Of a stretch of 42,827 bases of DNA, positions 27,254 to 35,840 are shown piece after piece. Made by a program: the position numbers and the translations under genes. Origin of the DNA: Epilinea sp044228875 (GTDB lineage Bacteria; Chloroflexota; Anaerolineae; Epilineales; Epilineaceae). Each line of letters begins with the position of its first letter. Position 1 is the stretch's first letter. The stretch is from contig JBGAUA010000011.1 in assembly GCA_044228875.1 (NCBI GenBank), positions 1 to 42,827 on the forward strand. The letters are read 5' to 3'. The notes under the pieces were generated by a model. That model saw only the letters and a program-made list of their open reading frames with translations. It was not told the origin of the DNA and ran no database searches.

Positions 27254-28195
27254 ATGTCCCCCATCATCCAGGTCGAGCAGCTGGTCAAGCGCTACCGCAA
27301 AGCGGAGCAGAACGCCGTCGACGGCGTGAGCTTCGAGGTGGCGCCGGACAGCTTTTTCGCCCTCCTCGGGCCAAACGGGGCGGGCAAGACCACCGCGATC
27401 TCCATCCTCACCACCACCCTCACGCCCACGAGCGGGCAGGTGATGGTGGCCGACCATGACGTGGTGCGGGATCCCGATGCGGTGCGGCGGCAGCTGGGGA
27501 TCATCTTCCAGAAGCCCAGCCTGGACCTGAACCTGAGCGCCGAGGAGAACGTGCGGCTGCATGCCGTGCTATACGGCCTCTACCCCTGGCGCCCCTTCTA
27601 CCGCTTCATGCCTGCCGCCTACCGCAAACAGGTGGACGTGTTGGCTGCCGTCGTGGGTCTGACGAGCGCCGAGATGGGCCAGGCGGTGCGCACCTTCTCC
27701 GGCGGCATGAAGCGCAAGCTGGAGATCGTGCGCAGCCTCATCCACCGACCGCGGGTGCTCTTCCTGGACGAACCGACCACCGGCCTGGACCCGGCCAGCC
27801 GCCGCGGGCTCTGGGAGTACCTGGGCCAGGTGCGCGCCCAGGGCGGCACGACGGTCTTCCTGACCACCCATTACCTGGAGGAGGCCGAGGACGCGGACCA
27901 GATCTGCATCCTCAACCACGGACGGGTGGTGTCCATGGGCACGGCCGAGACCATCAAGGGCGACCTGGTGCAGAACTGGGTGCGTCTGGACGCCGCCGAT
28001 CGCGACGCCCTCTGCGCCGAACTGGCCGCTTTGGGCCATCGGCACGAGCGGGACGAGAACGGTGTCACGGTGCCGGTAGAGGCTGCGGGGGTACACGGGC
28101 TGCTGCGCGCTATCGCCACCCCGCTGCAGCGTGTGACCACCCATACCCCCACCCTGGAAGAGGCCTATCTCGAGATCCTGGAGCGACCGGCATGA
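27254..28195 (+). CDS. ABC-2 transporter ATPase (DrrA-like)
   Basis: The 313-residue ATPase drives the permease encoded immediately after it. Walker A is GPNGAGKTT (39-47), the Q-loop region IIFQKPSLDLNLSAEENVRLHAVLYG is typical of DrrA/daunorubicin-type subunits, the signature is FSGGMKRKLEI and Walker B LFLDEPTTGLDP. The DrrA-type C-terminal domain of ~80 residues is present. The ATG overlaps no upstream gene. Its last codons overlap the permease start (ATGA, 28192-28195). Such pairs export hydrophobic compounds or polymers; the substrate is unknown here. Confidence 0.92.
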   Translation: MSPIIQVEQLVKRYRKAEQNAVDGVSFEVAPDSFFALLGPNGAGKTTAISILTTTLTPTSGQVMVADHDVVRDPDAVRRQLGIIFQKPSLDLNLSAEENVRLHAVLYGLYPWRPFYRFMPAAYRKQVDVLAAVVGLTSAEMGQAVRTFSGGMKRKLEIVRSLIHRPRVLFLDEPTTGLDPASRRGLWEYLGQVRAQGGTTVFLTTHYLEEAEDADQICILNHGRVVSMGTAETIKGDLVQNWVRLDAADRDALCAELAALGHRHERDENGVTVPVEAAGVHGLLRAIATPLQRVTTHTPTLEEAYLEILERPA

Positions 28196-28974
28196 GGCAT
28201 CAGCTGAACGCCGTGCTGACCCTGGCCTATCGCGACCTGCTCAAGCTGCTTCGCGATCGCGGGCGCCTGGTGGCCACCTTCATCTTCCCCTTCATCTTCA
28301 TCGGCATCCTGGGCGGCAGCCTGCAATCCTCCTACGGCCAGACCGGCGGCATGAACCTTTTCGACTTCGTCTTCACCGGCATCCTGGGGCAGACGCTCTT
28401 CCAGTCGGCGGCCATCGGCATCATCTCCCTGATCGAGGATCGCGAGAACGACTTCAGCCAGGAGGTCTTCATCGCCCCCATCTCGCGGTACACGATCATT
28501 CTGGGCAAGATCGTCGGTGAGAGCTTGGTGGCTCTGGTGCAGGCGGTGGGCATCCTGGCGTTCGCCCGCATCCTGGGGGTGTCGATCTCGCTGCCGCAAC
28601 TGCTGCGCAGCGCCCCGGCGATGGTGGCGGTCTGTCTCTTCGGCGGGGCCTTCGGGGTGCTGGTGTTGGGCAGCATCCGCACGCAGCGGGCGGCCAATCA
28701 GGTCTTTCCCTTCATCATGCTGCCGCAGTTCTTCCTTTCCGGCGTCTTCCTGCCGGTGGACAAGCAGAAGCCGCTACTCAGCCTGCTCAGCCAACTGTCG
28801 CCGATGCGCTATGCCATCGACCTGATCCGCGGTGCCTTCTACGTGGGCCGTACGGACGCGGCGGAGGCGGTGCTGCGGAGCGTCGCCTTCAACCTGGGGC
28901 TGATGGGGATCTTGTTCGTGGTCTTCCTGGTGATCGGGACGGCGCGCTTCGTGAAGCAGGAGACGCAGCGGTAG
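28192..28974 (+). CDS. ABC-2 transporter permease (DrrB-like)
   Basis: The 260-residue product has six predicted TM helices. It opens with AYRDLLKLLRDRGRLVATFIFPFIFIGILGG, the amphipathic helix plus TM1 of ABC-2 permeases. The conserved motif IEDRENDFSQEVFIAPISRYTIILGKI corresponds to the coupling region, and FFLSGVFLPVDKQKPLLSLLSQLSPMRYAIDLIRG to the ABC-2 signature before the last helix. It is translationally coupled to the DrrA-like ATPase gene. Downstream, 62 bp separate it from the convergent second exporter. Confidence 0.92.
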   Translation: MRHQLNAVLTLAYRDLLKLLRDRGRLVATFIFPFIFIGILGGSLQSSYGQTGGMNLFDFVFTGILGQTLFQSAAIGIISLIEDRENDFSQEVFIAPISRYTIILGKIVGESLVALVQAVGILAFARILGVSISLPQLLRSAPAMVAVCLFGGAFGVLVLGSIRTQRAANQVFPFIMLPQFFLSGVFLPVDKQKPLLSLLSQLSPMRYAIDLIRGAFYVGRTDAAEAVLRSVAFNLGLMGILFVVFLVIGTARFVKQETQR

Positions 28975-29036
28975 GGCAGCGGGCTCACACGTCCGGCGGC
29001 GTCATCCCTCATCTCGGATGGATGGGGTCTGGACGG

Positions 29037-30908
29037 TCAGCCGCCGACGGGCGCGCCCGGCTCCGCATCCCGGAACTGCGTCGCGAACAGCTCCGCGTAG
29101 AGCCCGCCCTGGGCCAGCAGCTCGGCGTGTCGTCCGCGCTCGACGATGCGCCCTCCGTCCAGCACCAGGATCTGGTCGGCGGCCAGGATGGTCGACAGGC
29201 GGTGGGCGATGACCAGGCTGGTGCGGCCCTGGCGGATGTCATCCAGGGCTTCCTGGATCAGGGCCTCGCTCTGTGAGTCCAGGTGGCTGGTGGCCTCGTC
29301 CAGGATGAGCACGGGTGGCGCTTTGAGGATGACCCGCGCCAGGGCGAGACGCTGCTTCTCCCCGCCCGAGAGGCGGTAGCCGCGCTCGCCGACCATCGTG
29401 TCCAGGCCCTCGGGCAGGGCGGCGAGCAGGTCGCCCAGGCGCGCCGCGCGGCAGGCGGCAAGCAGCTCCTCCTCGCTGGCCTCGGGCCGGGCGAAGCGCA
29501 GGTTGGCGCGGATGCTGTCGTGGAAGAGGAAGGTCTCCTGGGTGACCACGCCGATGAAGCGCGCCAGACTGTCCAGGCGGTAGTCGCGCAGGTCCACGCC
29601 GTCCAAGGTGATGCGGCCTTCCGTAGGGTCGTAGAGGCGGGCCATCAGGTAGCCGGTGGTGGTCTTGCCCGCGCCGCTGGGCCCGACAAGAGCCACCAGC
29701 TGCCCTGGCTCGGCGGTGAAGCTCACCCCGTCCAGCGCCCAGGCGGCTTCGGCCGCGGCCGGGTAGTTCGGGTGGCCCTGGAGGCTCGGCGGCAGGACGC
29801 CGTAGCTGAAGCGCACATCCTCGAAGGCCACGCGGCCGGCCAGATGGGTCGGGTCCACCGCCTGAGGCGATTCCGTCAGCTCCACCGGCAGGTCCAGGAT
29901 CTCGAAGACGCGCTCGAAGCTGACCAGGGAGGTCAGGAACTCCACCTGAAGGTTGGACAGGCTGCTTACAGGCCCGTAGAGGCGGCCGACGTAAGCGGCG
30001 AAGGTGACGATGAGACCCACCTCCATCTTGCCCTCCAGGGCCAGGGAGCCGCCCACCCAGTACATGAGGGCGGTGCCGACGGCCCCCGCCAGGCCCATGG
30101 CGAAGAAGAACCAGCGACCCACCACGGCCCGCTTGATCCCGATGTCGCGCACGGCCCCGGCGGCCTCGGTGAAGCGCCCGAGCTCCCGCGCACCGCCGCC
30201 GAAGCTGCGCACCAGCAAGGCTCCGCTGACACCCAGGGTCTCCTGCACCTGGCTGGCCATGCGCGCGTCATGCCCGGCGGCCTCGCGGCGCAGCACCCTC
30301 AGGCGCTTGCCCACATGGCGGGTGGGCAGGATGAAGAAGGGCAGGGCCACCAGGGCCACCACCGTCAGGCGCCATTCCAGACGCAGCATGATACCCAGGG
30401 TGGTGACCAGGGTGAGGACCGAGGTGAGCAGGTTGGGAATGGTGCCCGTGACGGCGTTCTGGGCGCCCACCACATCGTTGGTGAAGCGGCTGAGGATGTC
30501 GCCGGTCTTGGTCTGGGTGAAGTAGCGCAGGCCCATGCGCTCCATGTGGGCATACATGGCCGCCCGCAGCTCGTAGATGAGCCCCTCGCCGATGCCGGCC
30601 GAGAAGTACCGCCCCGCCAAACCCAGGAGGCTGGCCAGGATGGGTACCCCCAAGAGCCCCAGGGCGATCAGGTTGAGGTCGCCGGGGGTCAGGCTTTTCT
30701 TGGTCAGCCGGTCCACCAGCTGCCCGTACAGGAGCGGCGGCGCGAGCTCGATGAGGGAGACGACGAGCAGGAGGGCCACCATGGCGGCGATGCGCCCCCC
30801 ATAGGGCCGCACCCAGCCGCCCACGCGGCGCAGGAGGCGGCGGTCGATGGGGCGGGCGGGGCCTTCGGGGGCGCGGAGGTAGGCGCGCCAGGGGTTGTTG
30901 TGTTGCAT
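29037..30908 (-). CDS. ABC exporter, fused permease-ATPase
   Basis: This 623-residue half-transporter has a six-helix membrane domain (about residues 30-330) and an ATPase domain. Walker A is GPSGAGKTT, the signature is LSGGEKQRL, Walker B LILDEATSHLD, and the H-loop VIAHRLSTI; all catalytic residues are intact, unlike the LSTGQ variant in the other exporter. The segment MERMGLRYFTQTKTGDILSRFTNDV is the usual coupling helix region. The ATG at 30908 lies 6 nt after a TACAAT box and fits the protein N-terminus (MQHNNPWRAYLRAPEGPARP); an in-frame ATG at 30923 would overlap that box. It is divergent from the methyltransferase gene over only 68 bp. Confidence 0.92.
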   Translation of the reverse strand: MQHNNPWRAYLRAPEGPARPIDRRLLRRVGGWVRPYGGRIAAMVALLLVVSLIELAPPLLYGQLVDRLTKKSLTPGDLNLIALGLLGVPILASLLGLAGRYFSAGIGEGLIYELRAAMYAHMERMGLRYFTQTKTGDILSRFTNDVVGAQNAVTGTIPNLLTSVLTLVTTLGIMLRLEWRLTVVALVALPFFILPTRHVGKRLRVLRREAAGHDARMASQVQETLGVSGALLVRSFGGGARELGRFTEAAGAVRDIGIKRAVVGRWFFFAMGLAGAVGTALMYWVGGSLALEGKMEVGLIVTFAAYVGRLYGPVSSLSNLQVEFLTSLVSFERVFEILDLPVELTESPQAVDPTHLAGRVAFEDVRFSYGVLPPSLQGHPNYPAAAEAAWALDGVSFTAEPGQLVALVGPSGAGKTTTGYLMARLYDPTEGRITLDGVDLRDYRLDSLARFIGVVTQETFLFHDSIRANLRFARPEASEEELLAACRAARLGDLLAALPEGLDTMVGERGYRLSGGEKQRLALARVILKAPPVLILDEATSHLDSQSEALIQEALDDIRQGRTSLVIAHRLSTILAADQILVLDGGRIVERGRHAELLAQGGLYAELFATQFRDAEPGAPVGG

Positions 30909-30914
30909 GGGGGG

Positions 30915-30970
30915 ATTGTACATGCGGCGAGGCGGAAGGACTGGCGGGGGCCAAGCGGGCGATCTAGAAT
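30915..30970. promoter_or_regulatory. Divergent pair of leaderless-type -10 elements
   Basis: Minus-strand TACAAT (30920-30915) ends 6 nt before the exporter ATG, and plus-strand TAGAAT (30965-30970) ends 6 nt before the Tam-like ATG. With 44 bp between the boxes, the two -35 regions must overlap, so the promoters probably compete. No clear -35 hexamers are seen. Confidence 0.5.
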
Positions 30971-30976
30971 CAACCC

Positions 30977-31810
30977 ATGCCCATCGCGACCCCCAGCCCC
31001 TGGGACCCCCGGCAGTACGATCGCTTCAAGGCCGAGCGTTCCCAGCCCTTCTTCGACCTCGTGGACCTGCTGCGTCCTCGGCCCGCGCCGCGCGTGGTGG
31101 ACCTGGGCTGCGGCACGGGCGAGCTGACGGCTGCCTTGGTGGCGCGGCTGGGCGCCACCGAGGTGCTGGGCCTGGACAACGCGGAGACGATGCTGGCCGA
31201 GGCGCGCGGGCGGGCGGGGGGCACGCTGCGCTTCGACCATGCGGACATCGCCACCTTCCACGAGCCGGGCGCCTGGGACGTGCTGCTCTCCAACGCGGCG
31301 CTGCAATGGCTGCCGGACCATGCCGCGGTGCTGGCGCGGTGGGTGGCGTCGCTGCGGCCCGGGGGCCAGCTGGCGGTGCAGGTGCCGGCCAACGCGGACC
31401 ACGCCACGCACCTGCTGGCCGACGAACTGGCGCACGAGGAGCCCTTCCGCTCGGCATTTGCGGCGGGCCGCCCGCCGCCGGACGCCGTGGCGGCCAACGT
31501 GCTGGCGCCGGAGCGCTACGCGGCGCTGCTGCACGGCCTGGGCCTGCGCGAGCCGCAGGTACGCCTGCAGGTGTACTGCCATCTCTTGGACGGCCCGGAG
31601 CAGGCGGTGGAATGGGTGAAGGGCACCACGCTCAACCGCTTCAAGGCGGCGCTTCCGGAGGCGTTGTTCGCGGAGTTCCTGGACCGCTATCGCGCGCGTC
31701 TGCTGGCGCGGCTCGCCCAGGAGGCGGGCGCCGAGGAGGGGCGACCTTACCTGTATCCGTTCAAGCGGATCCTGATGTGGGGACAGGCGGACGAGCCGCC
31801 GTCCCGGTGA
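30977..31810 (+). CDS. tam: Trans-aconitate 2-methyltransferase-like protein
   Basis: The 277-residue SAM-dependent methyltransferase matches the Tam family along its length. It starts with WDPRQYDRFKAERSQPFFDLVDLL (residues 9-32), the diagnostic Tam N-terminus. Motif I is VVDLGCGTGELTAAL, then LGLDNAETML and LSNAALQWLPDHAAVLARWVASLRPGGQLAVQVPANADH. Tam methyl-esterifies trans-aconitate, a by-product that inhibits aconitase. The C-terminus LYPFKRILMWGQA also fits. The start codon lies 6 nt after a TAGAAT box with no Shine-Dalgarno sequence, as for a leaderless mRNA. Confidence 0.85.
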   Translation: MPIATPSPWDPRQYDRFKAERSQPFFDLVDLLRPRPAPRVVDLGCGTGELTAALVARLGATEVLGLDNAETMLAEARGRAGGTLRFDHADIATFHEPGAWDVLLSNAALQWLPDHAAVLARWVASLRPGGQLAVQVPANADHATHLLADELAHEEPFRSAFAAGRPPPDAVAANVLAPERYAALLHGLGLREPQVRLQVYCHLLDGPEQAVEWVKGTTLNRFKAALPEALFAEFLDRYRARLLARLAQEAGAEEGRPYLYPFKRILMWGQADEPPSR

Positions 31811-31934
31811 CCAGGCGGCGGCCCCCAAAGACCGGGCGAGCGGTGGCCGGCGCGGCGGGCCTGCATGGGGGCCTCCCGACGACTGCCCGCCCTGGAGAAG
31901 CGATCGCGACTCACGTCCCTCGCGACCTGCATGG

Positions 31935-31940
31935 TACCAT
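31935..31940 (+). promoter_or_regulatory. -10-like element before the icmF leader ORF
   Basis: TACCAT ends 5 nt before an ATG at 31946. The spacing matches the leaderless pattern seen at other genes here. No -35 box was found. The remainder of the 31811-31934 gap shows nothing. Confidence 0.3.
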
Positions 31941-31945
31941 CTGCC

Positions 31946-32008
31946 ATGACGCCCTTCGAGCCCCTCCGGCCCGCTTCGCCCCCGTGCGGGATCCGGCCCC
32001 ATCCCTGA
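31946..32008 (+). CDS. Possible 20-residue leader peptide upstream of icmF
   Basis: A short ORF (MTPFEPLRPASPPCGIRPHP, stop at 32006-32008) lies between a -10-like TACCAT and the icmF start 10 nt after its stop. Its product is Pro-rich (8 of 20 residues). Ribosomes finishing it could restart at icmF, and stalling at the Pro codons could regulate icmF. It may also be chance sequence. Confidence 0.3.
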   Translation: MTPFEPLRPASPPCGIRPHP

Positions 32009-32018
32009 GGCAAGGCGC

Positions 32019-35000
32019 ATGAGCAAGCCGAACCCTGTCGCCCCATCCGTTCTCCCGGCGCCCGCCACGTCCGAGCCCCCGGACACAGATGCTGCGGCGT
32101 ACGTCCCTCCCCTCGCCGAAGCGCCCTACCAGCCGCGGCACAAGGTGCGCTTCGTCACCGCCACCTCGCTCTTCGACGGGCATGACGCGGCCATCAACAT
32201 CATGCGGCGCATCCTGCAGGCCACCGGAGCCGAGGTCGTTCACCTGGGGCACAACCGCTCGGTGCAGGAGATCGTGGACGCGGCCATCCAGGAAGACGCC
32301 CAGGGCATCGCCGTGTCCAGCTACCAGGGCGGGCACATGGAGTACTTCCGGTACATGGTCGACCTGCTGCGGGAGGCCGGCTGCGGGCATGTGCAGGTCT
32401 TCGGCGGCGGCGGCGGGACCATCATCCCCGAGGAGAAGGCCGAGCTGGAGGCTTACGGGGTGGCGCGGATCTACCATCCGGAGGACGGGCGGCGCCTGGG
32501 CCTACAGGGCATGATCAACGACATGATGCGCGCCTGTGACTACAGCCCGCTGGGCGGCGGGGGTGAGACGCGGGGATCGGACGGGGTCGGCACGGGCAAC
32601 GGCAACGGCCGAAGGTCCGCCGATGCCCCCACCGTCCCCCCCGCCGGTTTCGTCGGCCCCATCGCGCCCGCGGACATCGACCGGCTGAGCGCGGACAAGG
32701 ACAGCTGGAAGGTCCTCGCGCGGGCCATCTCCACCGCCGAATGGGTGGCCGACGGCGCCGCTCCCGCCGCCCTCTGGGAGGGTCTGCTGCCGGTCGTCGC
32801 CGCGCGCTCCGCCCGCCGGGTGAAGCGCGCTCCGGTCATCGGCATCACCGGCACCGGGGGGGCGGGCAAGAGCTCCTTTACCGACGAGATCCTGCGCCGC
32901 TTCATCGAGGACTTCCCCGACAGCCGCGTGGCCGTGCTCAGCGTCGACCCCACCAAGCGGCGCACCGGCGGTGCCCTCCTGGGCGACCGCATCCGCATGA
33001 ACAGCCTCGCCGGCGGCACCGTGTACATGCGCAGCCTGGCCACCCGCGGCAGCGGCTCCGAGATCTCCGCCGCCCTGGACGAGGCCGTCCAGCTCTGCCA
33101 GGCCGCGGGCTACGACCTGATCATCGCCGAGACCAGCGGCATCGGGCAGGCCGACGCCAGCATCATCGACTTCGTCGACCTGGCGCTCTACGTGATGACC
33201 CCCGAGTTCGGGGCCCAGACGCAGCTGGAAAAGATCGAGATGATCGATCTGGCGGACATGGTGGTCATCAACAAGTTCGACAAGGCCGGGGCCGAGGACG
33301 CCCTGCGCGACGTGCGCAAGGCCTACCAGCGCAGTCACGACCGCTGGCACGACCCCCTGGAAGCCATGCCGGTCTACGCCAGTATGGCCAGCCAATGGGG
33401 TGACGAAGGCTGCAACCAGGTCTACGTGGTCCTCCTGGAACAGCTGCAGGATCTTGCCGCCGGCAAGCGTCAGGGCCGCGCAACGCGGCTGAGCGGGCCA
33501 ACGCAAGCCTTCGCGGGTGGCCGCTTCACCGCCCAGCTGCGCCTGGGCCTGCCCGACCGCGCCACCATCATTCCCCCGCGGCGGGTGCGATACCTTTCCG
33601 AGATCGCCGACGCCGTCAGCGGCTACAAGCGCCGCGCGGCGCAGCAGGCGGAGCTGGCCGCCGAGCTGTGGGCCCTGAAGAAGGCCCTGGCGGTGCTGGC
33701 CGATGCACCCTCCCGCGAGGTGGGCTACGCCGTGGTGGCATTCGAGGCGGCCCAACTGGCCGCCGCCAAGCCGGCACAGGCGGAGCTGATGGCCGCCTAC
33801 AACCACCTGCTGACCCGCCTGGACCCCCGTGCCCGGGAGCTGATCGAGCGCTGGCCGGCGCTGAAGGAACGCTATACCGCGGAGGTCAACCGCTACCAGG
33901 TGCGCGGCAAGGAGATCGTCGCGGACAACTACAGCGAGAGCCTGAGCCATCAGAAGGTGCCCAAGGTGGCCCTGCCGGCCTTCACGGACTGGGGCAACCT
34001 CCTGGCCTGGCAGCTGCTGGAAAACCTGCCGGGCGACTTCCCGTACACCGCGGGCGTCTTCCCCTTCAAGCGCCAGGGTGAGGATCCCACGCGCATGTTC
34101 GCCGGCGAGGGCGGGCCCTGGCGCACCAACAAGCGCTTCCACTACCTCAGCCGCCACGCCCCGGCCAAGCGCCTGTCGACGGCCTTCGACTCGGTGACGC
34201 TCTACGGCGAGGATCCCGACCCGCGCCCGGACATCTGGGGCAAGGTCGGCAACTCGGGGGTGTCCATCGCCACGGTGGAGGACATGGAGGCGCTGTACGC
34301 CGGCTTCGACCTCTGCGACCCGCTCACCTCGGTGTCGATGACCATCAACGGCCCGGCGCCCACCATCCTGGCCTTCTACATGAACGCCGCCGCCCGCCAG
34401 AGCCTGCGGCGGCAGCTGCGCGCCGCGGGCCGCATCCAGCTGGACGAGGCGGACTGCCTGCAGCCGGACGGCGGCGGCTACAGCTTCGCCCAGCTCAGGG
34501 CGATGGTGACGGATGACGAATACCGCCGCATCGTCGACGAGACGGTGGCCCGGGTGCGGGGCACGGTGCAGGCGGACATCCTCAAGGAGGACCAGGGTCA
34601 GAACACCTGCATCTTCTCCACGGAGTTCAGCCTGAAGCTGATGGGCGACGTGCAGTCCTGGTTCATCGAGCACCAGGTGCGCAACTTCTACTCGGTGTCG
34701 ATCTCGGGCTACCACATCGCCGAGGCGGGGGCCAACCCCATCAGTCAGCTGGCCTTCACCCTGGCCAACGGCTTCACTTTCGTGGAGTACTACCTGGCGC
34801 GGGGCATGGCGGTGGACGACTTCGCCCCCAACCTCAGCTTCTTCTTCTCCAACGGCATGGACCCGGAGTACGCGGTGATCGGCCGGGTGGCGCGGCGCAT
34901 CTGGGCGGTAGCCCTGCGCGACCTCTACGGCGCCCGTCCGCGCAGCCAGATGCTCAAGTACCACATCCAGACCTCGGGCCGCAGCCTGCATGCCCAGGAG

Positions 35001-35657
35001 ATCGACTTCAACGACATCCGCACCACCTTGCAGGCGCTGTTGGCCATCTACGACAACTGCAACAGCCTGCACACCAACGCCTACGACGAGGCCATCACCA
35101 CGCCCACCGAGGAGAGCGTGCGCCGCGCCCTGGCCATCCAGCTGATCATCAACGCCGAGTTCGGCGTGGCCAAGTGCGAGAACCCCAACCAGGGGGCCTT
35201 CATCTTCGACGCCCTGACGGAGCTGGTGGAGGAGGCGGTGCTCTCCGAGTTCCACCGCCTGACGGACCGCGGCGGCGTGTTGGGGGCCATGGAGCGGATG
35301 TACCAGCGCTCGAAGATCCAGGAGGAGAGCCTGTACTACGAGCAGCTGAAGCATTCGGGCGAGTTGCCGATCATCGGGGTCAACACCTTCGGCAAGCCGG
35401 GCGGGGAGATGACCACGACGACCATCGAGCTGATCCGCTCCTCGGACGAGGAGAAGGGCGACCAACTCGCGCGCCTGCGGGACTTCCAATCCCGCCACGC
35501 CGCCGCGGCCCCTGCCGCGGCCCTGGCCCTCAAGACGGCGGCCCTGGCCGGCGGCAACGTCTTCGACGCCCTGATGGAGGCGGTGCAGGTGCTGTCGCTG
35601 GGGCAGATCAGCCGCACCTTGTACGAGGTGGGGGGGCAGTACCGGCGGAACATGTGA
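32019..35657 (+). CDS. icmF: Fused isobutyryl-CoA mutase (IcmF)
   Basis: This 1212-residue fusion interconverts isobutyryl-CoA and n-butyryl-CoA with adenosylcobalamin. Domains in order: a B12-binding domain (about 42-175; DGHD with the Co-ligating His55), a MeaI-type GTPase chaperone (about 265-520; P-loop GITGTGGAGKSS, 275-286), a linker, and the TIM-barrel mutase (about 620-1150). The active-site region TAGVFPFKR carries Phe681, and KEDQGQNTCIF carries Gln861, where methylmalonyl-CoA mutases have Tyr and Arg; this favours isobutyryl-CoA over methylmalonyl-CoA. The ATG has a GAGG-like sequence 8 nt upstream. Its role may be in valine/isobutyrate or butyrate metabolism. No acyl-CoA partners lie nearby. 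Confidence 0.95.
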   Translation: MSKPNPVAPSVLPAPATSEPPDTDAAAYVPPLAEAPYQPRHKVRFVTATSLFDGHDAAINIMRRILQATGAEVVHLGHNRSVQEIVDAAIQEDAQGIAVSSYQGGHMEYFRYMVDLLREAGCGHVQVFGGGGGTIIPEEKAELEAYGVARIYHPEDGRRLGLQGMINDMMRACDYSPLGGGGETRGSDGVGTGNGNGRRSADAPTVPPAGFVGPIAPADIDRLSADKDSWKVLARAISTAEWVADGAAPAALWEGLLPVVAARSARRVKRAPVIGITGTGGAGKSSFTDEILRRFIEDFPDSRVAVLSVDPTKRRTGGALLGDRIRMNSLAGGTVYMRSLATRGSGSEISAALDEAVQLCQAAGYDLIIAETSGIGQADASIIDFVDLALYVMTPEFGAQTQLEKIEMIDLADMVVINKFDKAGAEDALRDVRKAYQRSHDRWHDPLEAMPVYASMASQWGDEGCNQVYVVLLEQLQDLAAGKRQGRATRLSGPTQAFAGGRFTAQLRLGLPDRATIIPPRRVRYLSEIADAVSGYKRRAAQQAELAAELWALKKALAVLADAPSREVGYAVVAFEAAQLAAAKPAQAELMAAYNHLLTRLDPRARELIERWPALKERYTAEVNRYQVRGKEIVADNYSESLSHQKVPKVALPAFTDWGNLLAWQLLENLPGDFPYTAGVFPFKRQGEDPTRMFAGEGGPWRTNKRFHYLSRHAPAKRLSTAFDSVTLYGEDPDPRPDIWGKVGNSGVSIATVEDMEALYAGFDLCDPLTSVSMTINGPAPTILAFYMNAAARQSLRRQLRAAGRIQLDEADCLQPDGGGYSFAQLRAMVTDDEYRRIVDETVARVRGTVQADILKEDQGQNTCIFSTEFSLKLMGDVQSWFIEHQVRNFYSVSISGYHIAEAGANPISQLAFTLANGFTFVEYYLARGMAVDDFAPNLSFFFSNGMDPEYAVIGRVARRIWAVALRDLYGARPRSQMLKYHIQTSGRSLHAQEIDFNDIRTTLQALLAIYDNCNSLHTNAYDEAITTPTEESVRRALAIQLIINAEFGVAKCENPNQGAFIFDALTELVEEAVLSEFHRLTDRGGVLGAMERMYQRSKIQEESLYYEQLKHSGELPIIGVNTFGKPGGEMTTTTIELIRSSDEEKGDQLARLRDFQSRHAAAAPAAALALKTAALAGGNVFDALMEAVQVLSLGQISRTLYEVGGQYRRNM

Positions 35658-35763
35658 TGCCTGGTACGGGCACGCAGTACGAGGCACAGGCGGTCGAAGC
35701 CGCATCCGGGCTGGACTGACGCCCACGGCGATTGTTGGGCAACCGGCAACATCCGTGCTGAGT

Positions 35764-35791
35764 CGGCACCGCAATCTGAGAGTGCGTGCCG
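35764..35791. terminator. Hairpin between icmF and hsdM
   Basis: CGGCACCGCA (35764-35773) pairs with TGCGTGCCG (35783-35791), with one bulged C. It could end the icmF transcript, but has no T-run. The 183-bp gap holds no other element I can support. Confidence 0.3.
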
Positions 35792-35840
35792 CAGAACTTC
35801 AAAGCACCCAACATGCGAACGAAGGGAACCCCTGCACGAC

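Noticed and set aside
32502..35774. 1090-codon open frame on the minus strand
   Set aside because: It lies entirely opposite icmF, has Gly/His/Val-rich low-complexity composition and no family motifs. It is a shadow frame caused by high GC.
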